This document shows positions 13,101 through 23,500 of a DNA stretch of 64,000 bases, one piece after another. The stretch lies in NCBI RefSeq assembly GCF_965363235.1, contig NC_134838.1, positions 16,524,441 to 16,588,440 on the forward strand, read 5' to 3'. Position 1 is the first letter of the stretch. Every line of letters starts with the position of its first letter. A program made the position numbers and the translations under genes. The stretch comes from Mytilus galloprovincialis. Lineage: Eukaryota > Mollusca > Bivalvia > Mytilida > Mytilidae. The notes beneath the pieces are model-generated. The model did no database searches. It was not told the origin of the DNA and worked only from the letters and a program-made list of their open reading frames with translations.

Positions 13101-14248
13101 GATTTTTTTTTCTCAATATAATTAAATATTTAAAGGTTGTGATTATTGTGTTGTGTCTGGGCGGCGAATGTATCTCAGTATTTATGAATATAGGGCTGCC
13201 ACATTGCATACAAAACTATTTGTCACTTTACAGTTTCTTTTTTAAATTCAAATATTTCAAGTCGGTAATCTACCGAGTTGGTGAAACATAATATTTTACA
13301 TTTCAAAATAAATTGAAAGTAACAGAGTTCACTTGTTGATCCGATAAATTAACTCTTGGGTTTAATTTAGATTGGACATATCATTTTGTTATAAGCCAGT
13401 TGATATTTAAAATTATATAATATTGAACTATTAATGAACCGAATATTGCTCACTGAGTAGGTCATAAAAGGTTCTAATTGTGGTAAAATCGTCTTTGTTG
13501 AAAAAACAAAAATTATGACCTGATCGGACTATAATGAAAATACAAAATAAGTGTTTAATTCGTATTTTTATACGTTTGTACGTTGTATGTCATATGACAA
13601 TGACATGGGCATATATACATAAAAGAATAATTATCTTGTTTTAAATAAAAATGTCACACTTTTATCTGACAATGAAAGGACATTTAAATAACGTATTTTA
13701 AAGCACACAGGTGCAATCAAGATCGATTAAATGTACAAAGGTAATAAATCTGGCTAATCCGATGATGTTGTCACGCGTCATTAATTTTCAGTACATCCGA
13801 TGGGCAATAAACCAATAAACAGCCACGCGGTGTTGGGAGAGAATCTTTGGAGGAAATTGGGAGTATAATCCGTGATTCGCGGTGTCACACCGCTACACTC
13901 GGAAATCGGTGATTAGAGTTCGCGATTACATACTCTCTGGGCGTACTGTAAGTAAAGTTAACTCCAGAGTTTCAAGTGAACTCGGCCATGGTGATGGAAG
14001 TCACATGACAGATTCGTCTGAAAACTGTATCCTGGAAATGGCTTATTGGGGATAAAATGTTTGGCAGATGATTTTGTTTAGCTCAGTTGGCAGCTGTTCA
14101 GAAATTTATGTGCCAACTGTTGCTGCTCACTCCAAATTATTATGATTCATACTTTTTTGTTTGTTTCAATATCTGTTATTTGATATACAATTCCGAACGA
14201 TCCCTCTCCGAGCAACTTTTCTAATTTGATTTTATCTGATCTCTCCAT
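1165..14248 (-). CDS. NEK-family serine/threonine protein kinase, nine exons
   Basis: Protein kinase assembled from nine in-phase exons: 14248-14153, 8020-7754, 7373-7273, 6835-6739, 6377-6270, 3904-3770, 3134-2388 (or 2384), 1658-1621 and 1290-1165. The kinase domain fills residues 1-268: glycine loop GEGSFG at 14-19, lysine K36 in [12 protein letters not shown] at 130-137, DLG at 150-152 and the GTPAYMCPE activation-loop end at 169-177. DLG instead of DFG, the [11 protein letters not shown] stretch and the GCCVFEM helix recall NEK4 and NEK11, but I cannot fix the paralogue. NEK kinases act in the cell cycle, cilia and DNA-damage signalling. The roughly 300-residue tail is acidic and serine-rich and has three GTFVY/GTIM-type repeats near residues 376, 396 and 414. 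The start is the first ATG before the glycine loop. The coding length is about 558 or 572 residues depending on splicing of the 38-nt exon. A TAG follows at 1165, but a GTAGTA donor overlaps it, so the gene could continue leftwards. Its promoter faces SLC37A3. Confidence 0.85.
3510..3740 (+). mobile_element. tRNA-derived SINE in kinase intron 6
   Basis: The head has tRNA-like promoter boxes: an A-box-like GAGTGGCCTAAGT and a B-box-like TGAGTTCAAAACCC. The body ends in a short ATCA-repeat tail. The layout and the TTGACTTCAATACTAATTGA-like body match the element at 52.07-52.30 kb, so at least two copies lie in this window. It sits antisense to the kinase gene, and both copies are diverged. Confidence 0.65.
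4006..4452 (+). pseudogene. LINE ORF1 C-terminal fragment
   Basis: The frame reads as the conserved C-terminal domain of an L1-type ORF1 nucleic-acid-binding protein, with the stretch [20 protein letters not shown], then a basic region and [10 protein letters not shown]. The frame stops near 4302. A proline- and arginine-rich tail ([12 protein letters not shown]) continues in another frame to a stop near 4470, so one frameshift separates them. The N-terminal part of ORF1 is absent. Confidence 0.7.
4514..5180 (+). pseudogene. LINE ORF2 endonuclease domain
   Basis: APE-type endonuclease of a non-LTR element. Visible landmarks are the N-terminal [10 protein letters not shown], the glutamate motif [28 protein letters not shown] and the site usually read as GDFNA. 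Here that last site is GEFNAKT, a Glu in place of the metal/acid Asp, which should weaken catalysis. The domain ends near [14 protein letters not shown], where family members continue into the reverse transcriptase. In this copy that region is deleted. Confidence 0.8.
5181..5770 (+). pseudogene. LINE ORF2 C-terminal domain with CCHC-like finger
   Basis: After the deletion the sequence resumes with the C-terminal region ([20 protein letters not shown]), broken once by a frame change near 5310. It then runs through [19 protein letters not shown] to [18 protein letters not shown], a C-x2-C...H-x4-C motif found at the end of many LINE ORF2 proteins. Stops and frame changes show decay. Confidence 0.75.
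8021..10451. other. Kinase intron 1, unique-looking part
   Basis: No exon with convincing coding character was found between kinase exons 1 and 2 in this part. It contains AT-rich sequence, an A15 tract near 9391-9405 and a GC-richer stretch at 9600-10200 that may be an old repeat. No ORF was recognised. Confidence 0.5.
10452..10626. mobile_element. Small TIR element (MITE-like)
   Basis: The ends are imperfect inverted repeats of about 22 bp: GTCCTATAACATATGACCTC on the left against the complement of GAAGTCATACGTTATAGGAC on the right. The 130-bp interior is AT-rich with no ORF. No target duplication could be fixed. Confidence 0.6.
10676..10683. promoter_or_regulatory. Full CRE palindrome TGACGTCA
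   Basis: Perfect cAMP-response-element palindrome in kinase intron 1, followed by a GC-richer stretch and a possible donor (TAAGGTAGTA) at about 10765. It could mark an upstream promoter, but chance occurrence is not excluded. Confidence 0.3.
11480..12080. repeat. Two diverged direct repeats of about 295 bp
   Basis: The block 11480-11775 is repeated at 11776-12080. Shared landmarks in the same order are GTTGTTGTTAAT, AATAAACGGA, TAACGCTGAA, a TTACATGTCT/TTACGTGTCT pair, AAAAAGAAAATA, TATGCT..AATAAGT and TTTTACGATTA/CTTCACGATTA. Divergence is considerable. Neither copy has a sustained ORF. The pair lies inside the TIR element. Confidence 0.7.
12126..12272. mobile_element. Short TIR element nested in the 3-kb element
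   Basis: Ends are the perfect 12-bp inverted pair CCCGTAGCCAGG and CCTGGCTACGGG, followed inward by G- and C-runs. The interior repeats TGACTGTTAAAGTC twice. No ORF. Confidence 0.65.
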
Positions 14249-14555
14249 TAGGTATGTATGTTATATTGTTTTGCCCATGTGCAACTGTTTTCTTTTTGTT
14301 GTTGTCCCTTTGAAATATAAACTTCCGGTTGAATGACAGGTGCTCCTGATCAGACAAGCGTTTGACATCAACAGTAACTACAACCTCTAAAACTCTTGAA
14401 ATGGGATCTGATTTGACATTGACTACATTTTGTCCCATGATCGCAGAGATGTGTCAAGTGTAACATTTACTGTTTACAGTTTAAAAAGTGTAAATGTGAT
14501 CATAATGTATTGAACATTGATTATTGAAATGATTACAAATTGAGAAAAACTCAAG
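14249..14555. promoter_or_regulatory. Bidirectional promoter interval, kinase and SLC37A3
   Basis: The start codons of the two genes are 307 bp apart on opposite strands, with no other gene between. The interval must hold both 5' UTRs and the core promoters unless upstream noncoding exons exist. I see no clear TATA box or CpG-rich block. Confidence 0.6.
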
Positions 14556-17500
14556 ATGAAGAGTGAAACCTCTCAATTTACATCACACCATGTGGTTGTT
14601 TTCTTACTAACATTTTTTAGGTAACATTTATTTATTTATATGTCAGATCTTATGTACAACCTGTTAATGGTGCTAATTAATATGAGGCAGGCATAACCTG
14701 TGAATGGGGACGAAGTCTGTATGTATTATTTTTTTAATTCAATCACGTTGATAAAAGAAACCGCAATACCGTATGTAACGTTCCCGATTTTGATTCTGTT
14801 GTTAGGGAATTAGCTGTGACGTTCTTTAAGTTATGACGTCATATTCGATGTAAACAAAAGAAACGCTTTCATCAGGTAACGTTTTTTCATATCAAACAAT
14901 TATTAAAAATGAATTTGTATTGAGATCCAATCTTATATTTTACTAGACTGATAAATATAAATTTTTTCAAAGTCTCATGCAAACAAGACAGATATCTGCG
15001 CAAAAGCGGAGAAAACCGGAACAGGAAGTAGATCTGAAAAAAAAAGTTAAGGATTTTGAGTTCATTAGTAGAATGAAAAATTCGGGAAATTTTCCCGATT
15101 TTTTTTTTTTTTTTTTTTTTTTTTTATTGATTTTTCTACTGTAATTGGGGACTTCGTACCCATATTAACATAACCCAGGAATTTTGCTGCGACTTGATTA
15201 CATCTGAAAATATAACTGATAATTTCATCTGGAGACACTGTAAAAATACATGTACCAGCTTCAAGAGGGTGGTAACAGGGGTACCTACATTGTACATGAC
15301 GAATAACTGTAAAATTCTTGCCAAATGATGTTAATGGTATTTTTTGGTGCATGACGATCAATGTTCTCCCCAGGATTTTTGGATAACGCTGTGGTAAGCG
15401 TGTGATTTTTGACAGTTCTCAGTTCTCAGTAACTTTGTTGTGGCACGCGGTTTGTTTGTAAATGGTTTTCTCTTGTTATGATGTCCTCATGGAAATTAAC
15501 CAACTGTCGTGATCAAAGAACATTAAACACAACGGATGGAGCAATTATTGGAATTGTAAATACATGTAGCAATGTACAGTTGTTTTGAAATAGACAATTC
15601 TTGTCTAGTTGATAATATAAATTCCAGTAGGAATATATATTATGGCATTGTTTATAACAAACCTTTCCATTGAAACTACTGTTATTTAAAAGTGACAAAT
15701 ATTCTTTGACACCACAAGCGAAATAATCTTTAAAAATATGAAGAAAAACAGAGTCTTCAACATGTTCAAGGTTTAGTCACAATACTAAACACTGGTGCTG
15801 AAATAACTACCTTTGGAACCTCATTAACGAGGTCCCAATTTGACTTCAAAATTTTGTGGGTGTTCAATTACTTTTTAAAATATATTGATAGTTCTTGCTT
15901 TTCTTGAAGGAGCCTCTGTTGCTGAGTTGTCTAAAAATACATGTACATTTGTATGTAGTACAAAATGCATGATGAGAGTTTTTGCAATATTTCCAATTAT
16001 ACACTGTATACTATGTTCATTGTTTGGCTTGCCCATTTAATATCTGAATATGTGTATAGTGATTTTTTGTCATGAATTAATATATCATATCTTTTCAAAT
16101 GATCTTTTAATTTGTCAAATCTGTATGTCTGATTGACAAGCAGTCACATAAGAAAATTACAAATATAAACTACAAAACTCAATACCAGTCCTTCTTAATA
16201 ACTGTTTGTTTACTAAATCACATTAATTATTAACTTAAATAACAATTTAAACATTTATCTTTTGTTAGTTATGCCTTTTTCCATGCAACAAGAAAGACCT
16301 TCAGCAATGTCAAAACTACTATTTCGGCAGAATGGACACCTTCCTTTCATAACTCTACTGTTAACAAGACACAACCAGACAAGGTAATATATGTGTAAAA
16401 CATTTAACAGATAACCCAGAGATTTCAAATGCATCTATAGTGGTAAGAATAATATAGGGTTGCACATTTCTTTAAAACATGTGTCTTTAATTCTTGTCAA
16501 AATTTTTATTGGAATTGGTCTGTTCAATTTGAATTTTATAGAAATGTAAAGTTTGACTTTATCCACAAACTTTGATCATATTCATAAACTGATTAAAACA
16601 ATGCTACTGCATTTCCAATAGATCCATATAGCAAGATAGATGAAGTTGATGGAATGCCTTTATGTAACCAATTTAATCAAGATGGCAGCGATGATAACAC
16701 AAATTAGCTCAGCGTAATCTTTTTAATTTATTTTAACTTTCATTTGTCATTCCTTAAAAAATTATAACCAAAATATTTATTTGAATGATTATGAGATATT
16801 ATTGTAGTTTATTTTTTATTAGATAGCAAACGTCGTGGAATACATTTTATAGCATTAACCATGCGCCAAGCCAATTCAATGACATGAATATACAATTAAC
16901 ATGTATTAGAGGTTACAGGTTAAATAATTATAAGGATAATACACCTTTTTAAAGGAATTTTATTGGTGTATAAACTGCACCAGTCACTCACAAACATATC
17001 ATAAAAGTCCTGTGGACTTGAGTTTGCTTGTGCATGACTTGGTCATGTTTTTACACCAATACATTCCTTTAGAATAAAATTCAATTGTATATTAACTGAA
17101 CCTGTTACTAAAATGTAATCAGTTTAAGAATCATTGGCTGTAACCAACACAAATTTTTAATGTTTTGATACTTTTATAATTTGACAGATATGGAATTCTC
17201 ACACAATGTTTGACAATCCTAAAGATGCTGAACCATTCCTTGGAATGTTAGATGGGGCCTTTCTTATATCTTATGCCGTGGTATGCCTTTACTTAAGTTA
17301 AGACTATATTATTTTTGTCAGAAACTTTGTTTTTTTTTTAAGATCAACCAATTTTCAAGGAAAGAAGTTATAACATTGACAAGCGTGATAATGATACTAT
17401 ACATGTATTGAAATCAACATTTTTTTTATTTTCTTAATTAGACTTTTATATCTTCATTCTTAATGTGTAAAATTTTAGTTGTTTGCTGATAAATATTTAT

Positions 17501-20500
17501 GTCAAGTATGTTTATTTTTTTTTTTATAACTTATATTTGTAGGGACTCTATATCAGTGGAATAATTGGCGACAGGTAAGAAACTAAAGGGAGATAACTCA
17601 TACTAAAGTATTGTGTATTCATTGTATTATGTTAACACCTCTAAAAATAAAACAAGTGGTAAGAAGAATCTTAAATTGGAGGAAGACACACCATATTTTG
17701 ATCATTGATGTATGCAGAATTAGCCTTTGAAATGTATGAGTATGACAGTAAAGTTTCTAAGCAATAGCCAATAGTGCTGGTTTTCTATATTTTATGATTT
17801 AAGAGCTGTCTTGCCAAAGACTACCACTGAAACACAGACTCCTCATGTCTGTAAAAACAATTCATGAATGTAAAAAAGAAAAAATACAAGAAAATACATT
17901 GACACATGAAGTTTGAATATATTTACAAAAATACTCATCAAACATACAAGTTTTATGATTTTGTAAGACACATTTATTAAGTTTACAAAAGACTTGATAG
18001 TGAAGATTGAATTAAAAAAAGACAAAAAAAAGTAATAAGATGAAGGGCATTGTTGACCCATAATTCTGAGATTTTACAAATAAAGCTAGTGATTTATTCC
18101 TGTGGTAGCATTTTATGTTCAAATTGATTAATTTACATTTCAGATTGAATATGAGATTAGTTCTATCTTTTGGGATGGTTTCATCAGGATTGAGTGTAAG
18201 TTATTCATAAATGCATAGGATTTAAATGAAACAAAGATTAAATTTAAATTGTAAACAAAATTCCAAATAACTATAATTTTTTTTTACTATATGATATAAT
18301 TTGAATTTATTATTCAAAATCAATTTATATGAGAATAGGGAGTCTGAGATATTGTACGGTTGCCAATTAGACAACTATTTACCAACGACAAAAAGGACAA
18401 GGATTTTAACAACTGCAGGTTATTGTACTGCTTTCAGTACAGATAAGAAAAGATTTTGTAGGCCATCATGATATCTTTGTTGTAACAGAGTTGTCTCGCA
18501 TGCTGGAGTTAATTTCCTTTGGAGGAACATTTTTTAGTTAAAAAATCTAGGAAGTTATATAACAGTACACAGGTGATCACAAAGACTATTTGGATAGCTT
18601 ATTCCTTAAAATTGATAGATATAAAAAAAAAAAAAAAAAATAGGACATAAAGACTATTAAAGTATAAAAGTAATAAACTCTGAAAATTTAATACTTTTAA
18701 TCCTATAATTATTGTTTGCTACATAAGTGAGAAATAAATATGTAATACATGTACAAGTATAGTACTTTGACATTGCACTTACAATTTAAGGAGATCATTG
18801 GATGCACCTTCTTATGCTTAGAATGCTTTTATTACAATAAGTATGTTCATGTATTTTGTTAGTTGTAGGTATTTATATTTTGGAATGTTTTTAAATGGTT
18901 TCCTTGCTAAACTAAGCATGATAATTATGTTAACATGTTTTATTTTTCCTAGGTATTTATATTTGGGACTCTGTTTGAGTGGGTTGGTTACTACAATAAA
19001 TATGTATATGTAGTAGTATGGATATTAAATGGACTTCTCCAGTCAACAGGCTGGCCTACTGTTGTAGCTGTAATGGGGAACTGGTTTGGTAGATCAAGGT
19101 AAATATTTAATGAGATTTATAATAAGACAAAGTTATAAATATAATAATAAAATTGAGAATGGAATGCTTCAAAGAGACAACAACCTGACCAAAGAGCAGA
19201 AAACAAGCAGAAGGCCACCAATGGATCTTCAACATAGCAACAAATATGCATCCTGAGACAGACTACAGCTGGCCGCTAAAAAATATGTACTAGTTCAGTG
19301 AAAATGGACATCATACTAAACTCCAAGACCAGAACCTTGTTTTTACACACATATTAAAGTTGTGCACCTGCTATTACAAAAAGACTGAACAATTTGGTGG
19401 CAGCAATATCTATAGTTTTCAACCAAGATCATGTTTATAGTAAAGTTTGTACACATATTGAAGTTAAACATCTTCCATTGTGGAGCTGTTTACAGATTTT
19501 TTTCCCTCTATATTTGTTTTGCCTGCATTGGTAGTGGAATAAAAGTAAATGGGATCCTAATCATTCATCTATTTTTTCATCAGAAAGTTTGATGCAAAGT
19601 GTTTGCAATAAACTTAGTGAAATCTGTACCAGCATGAGCAGAGTGTGTATTGTACATACCAGTACTATGCAATTCAATCAGAATATTTGCTCTAGAATCT
19701 GATGTTATGTAAACCTAAAACAAAATCTTCCATTCTGACAGGAATGAAAACTATGATGCATTTGTTAAACTTTTGTCTTTTTAGTCGAGGTTTTGTGCTA
19801 GGTTTATGGAGTGCCTGTGCATCTGTTGGGAATATCATAGGAGCACTTCTAGCTTCAGCAGTCCTAGATTATGGATATGACGTAAGTCGATGTGCTACAG
19901 TTTGTTCATTTGGTATAAATTCGTTTCTTAGAGAAATACTTTTTCCAATTTCATCACATAAACATTTTGCAATCATCTTTGTGTCAAAAAATTTTAACTT
20001 CAAGAAAATAAAATTTGACAATGAAAATATTGTTTGATAAATTAGTTTCAATGCAGATATACAATGTAGAAAAAAATATTGAAATATATGAGGGTCTTTT
20101 TGTTTTACATTTCAGTATGCTTTCTTGTTATCATCAACAGTACTGATGGCTGGAGGAGTAACCATATTCTTTGGTTTGGTCAGTACGCCTAAAGAACTAG
20201 GTATGAAATAATATATTTTGATAATTTAAGAAAATTGACATACTTTTGAGTGTCATGGTCTGAAATATTTGCATAGCGTACATAACAGATTTTTGTCAGT
20301 TCATGGGGAACCTCTTTTGGTAAAAAGTAAATGATATTTGGTTGAATTAGCATTTGCATATTATATTTCCCTTGAGTTTATTTGGTCTGTCTCCTCAGTC
20401 ATGGTCTATTGACATTTTAAGATTATGCATAGTTTACATGTTAAATATTTGCCATTTTCAATTTGAAGATTTGCATTGTACCATCAACATTACATACAGT

Positions 20501-23500
20501 AGAGTGCTTTCTCTGTGTCAACTGTTTATTTAATTCTGAGAGCCAAAATAGTGACCTAATCATACCCTCTCTTTGACAGCAAAGAAACTTGTAGCAACAC
20601 GTAAACATTATAGGTATGGGATTTGCTTATTGTTGAAGGCTGTGCAGTGACCTATAACTGTGTTTGTGTCATTTGGTCTCTTGTGAAGAGTTGTCTCATT
20701 GTCAATCATACCACATCATCTTTTTTATATTATAGTTTATTTTTTAATTTTGAAAAGGTTTACCTGTTCCTGATGAGATGATCACAAACCAAGAAGTTAC
20801 CATTGATGCTAACTCTGTCAATACTTCAGGTAAGTAAACAACTGTATAGTAGTTGTTCATAAAGGCCAAGGTATTCTTAACTTTTATACACAGATGATAA
20901 TTAATATATTTTACCTATTTTTGATGCTCATCCATGTAATCATTTTTGTCCAGTGGTATGAATAACTACCATTAAAGGGGCACTAGCTGTCAAATTTATG
21001 TTCACCGATTTTAATCAAATTCTCATATTTGATTTATAACAATGTAAAACATTTATCCAAACTATCAAAAGTCTAAATAAAACAATAAAAAAAGGCACAG
21101 GCATGAAAAAATGTAGCTTCGTTTCGTGTGTATTTGAATCTAGACGCTATCTAATTATTTATCGAGTTGACCTCTATAGTCATCAGATGACCATATAAGC
21201 GATGTAAACATAAATATAGATATAAATAGATTAAGTGCTGTTGAAATATTCTAGGTCTATTTAATTTCATATTACAGATTAAAAATAAATTTTTATCATT
21301 GTTTTTACCTGTATTAGAATGTTTATTTGTGGATCATATCAGTCAATCAAATGATTTACCTTTGTTTCACTTTCAATGTTGACATTCTCTTCCTTTAAAT
21401 AACTTTACACATACAATTCACATGTTATCCATCTCAAGCTAAGGGGTTAAGTTAAAGTTCACATGAATACAGATTCAATGAGGTCGAATTATTCACTTGC
21501 AAGTGAATAATTCATAATCAATGTTTTTTGCTTATTTTGATAACATTGAATCTTATTGGCTACTAAAAAGGAATTATTATTTCACTATTTGTATTTCATT
21601 TCTGATTGAGCCAAAATTATTAATATATTAGGTTTTTCATATATCTCGTAGCTAGTGCCCCTTTAATATATTTTCTGAGTTAAATCTGCTTTTGCGATTT
21701 GTATAAATAGATACTCACGAATAACTTGGTTAAAAAATATTTTTATATGAGAAACCCCTTTGTTTACTATAATAACTTAATTTAACTTCAATATTTATTA
21801 TGTTTATTTAAAATTGTGTATTCTATTTTTAGAAAATATAGAATCTATAGAAAGTGACAGTGATGATACTGAAAGTGGTCGTCTGCTCAGCAGATCCTCA
21901 AGTCGAGATACAGAAGTTGTTTCCAGACCTAAAGCTCTTGGTTTCATTCAAGCTTTATTATTACCTGGAGTTATATTGGTAAGTTATAAGTATTTTTCAT
22001 CACACATGCATTGTACTGTGTAATCTGGTGTTTTTAAACAGTAGTTATATCTAGCTATAGAGTGGATGATAATTGAACAAAGACCTGCTGCCTGTGAAGA
22101 GCTCCTACCAATTTTCTTTCTGAATGGAATTTAAAAAAAGATTACTTCAATTGATGTTTGTAAAATAAAGTTTGGGAATGACAAACAATTAACAAATGTC
22201 AAATTTATCAAATCAAATTCTTGGGGAAAGGTTAAAGGATGAATACCTTTGGACACACTGGGACAGAGTTTAGATTAAGTCCTTAATGCAGTTCAAAAAG
22301 GGGAAAGCAACACACTATATTTGAAAAATCTATTCATGCTCATTTGAGCTAAAAATGTCTTTTTATTTTCAGTATGCCTTATCATATGCCTGTCTGAAAT
22401 TTGTGAATTATTCCTTCTTCTTTTGGCTGCCATTTTATTTACATGGAGCCTTTGGTTGGAAGGAGACAGTAGCAGATGACATTTCTATATGGTATGATGT
22501 TGGTGGAATTATAGGTATGTATGAGACTTGATTGGTACAATTTTTGTCTTCCATTACATTTTTTTTCATCACAAGATATTTTCCAATAAAATAATATTTT
22601 AGTGTTTCTCGGGCATCAATAAATGGAAAGTTTGGAAAATAGAAAAACAAAAAACAAACAGCATTGTAAAAAAAAAATGTGACATAAGGTGGACAATAGC
22701 AAACATTGTCTTATGTCCCGTCTGCGCTTTTCTGGAATATACATCAAATATTTTCCTGTGGATGATGAGTAATTTTCTACTACAGCTATTATTAAAAAGC
22801 AGCAATTTAACTTATTTTAAAAAATTTATCTTTGCATGAAATTTATCAGCAGCTATGATGTCTAGTTCTTAGGTATAGTGAGCCTATTATTATGATGAAA
22901 CAATAGTCATTTTGAATATTTTAGTGGGAAAAGATCTTTACGAGATGGCTCATCCTGTGTCGCCACTGACCTTGTTTCGTCAGTATTACCTCAAGTTACA
23001 GTTTCTATATTGGCATGACCTTATTAGGAGGTTATCAACAGAAATTGTTTAATACAATTTTGTGCAATTCCTTCAATATGAACAGCGGAGTTTACATCAA
23101 TGTATTTTTTTCAATTCAGGTGGCACAATTGCAGGTTTCATATCTGATAGATTTAGAAAAAGATCCTTAATAGTAATACCTATGTTAGTTTTAGCAATAC
23201 CAGCTTTATTTATCTATAGTCGTAAGTATAATTTTAGTTATTGTTTCAAATCTTCAAAGTTTAAATTATCTTAGTTTAGGAACTATAAATATAAAAAGAG
23301 CATACTGATCTGTAATTCTATTTCCTTGTCTCACTTACATTGTTATCTTTATTACCTTACAGCTGGCTATTATTATACCATAACCAGGAACTAATGCAGT
23401 CCTGAATTTGTGAAAATGGAAGGGTAATTGGAGATAATTGAATTAATAGCAATCGGGCAGACGAAGGCAAACACTTATCAACTTATTACTAATATTTTCA

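Larger units (their letters stand above)
10967..13987. mobile_element. Unclassified 3.0-kb TIR element, apparently non-autonomous
   Basis: The two ends are inverted copies. The left reads GGCTGAGTTCACTTGAAACT, and the right, read on the minus strand, starts GGCCGAGTTCACTTGAAACT. About 200 bp inside each end lies the palindrome GGTGTGACACC (11193 and 13889; also 11334) within a GC-rich, CTCGGA-containing subterminal region. The interior is AT-rich with no ORF over about 70 codons and no transposase motif that I can recognise. It contains a diverged direct duplication (11480-12080) and a nested small TIR element (12126-12272). I could not assign a superfamily or define target duplications. It occupies half of kinase intron 1. 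Confidence 0.65.
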
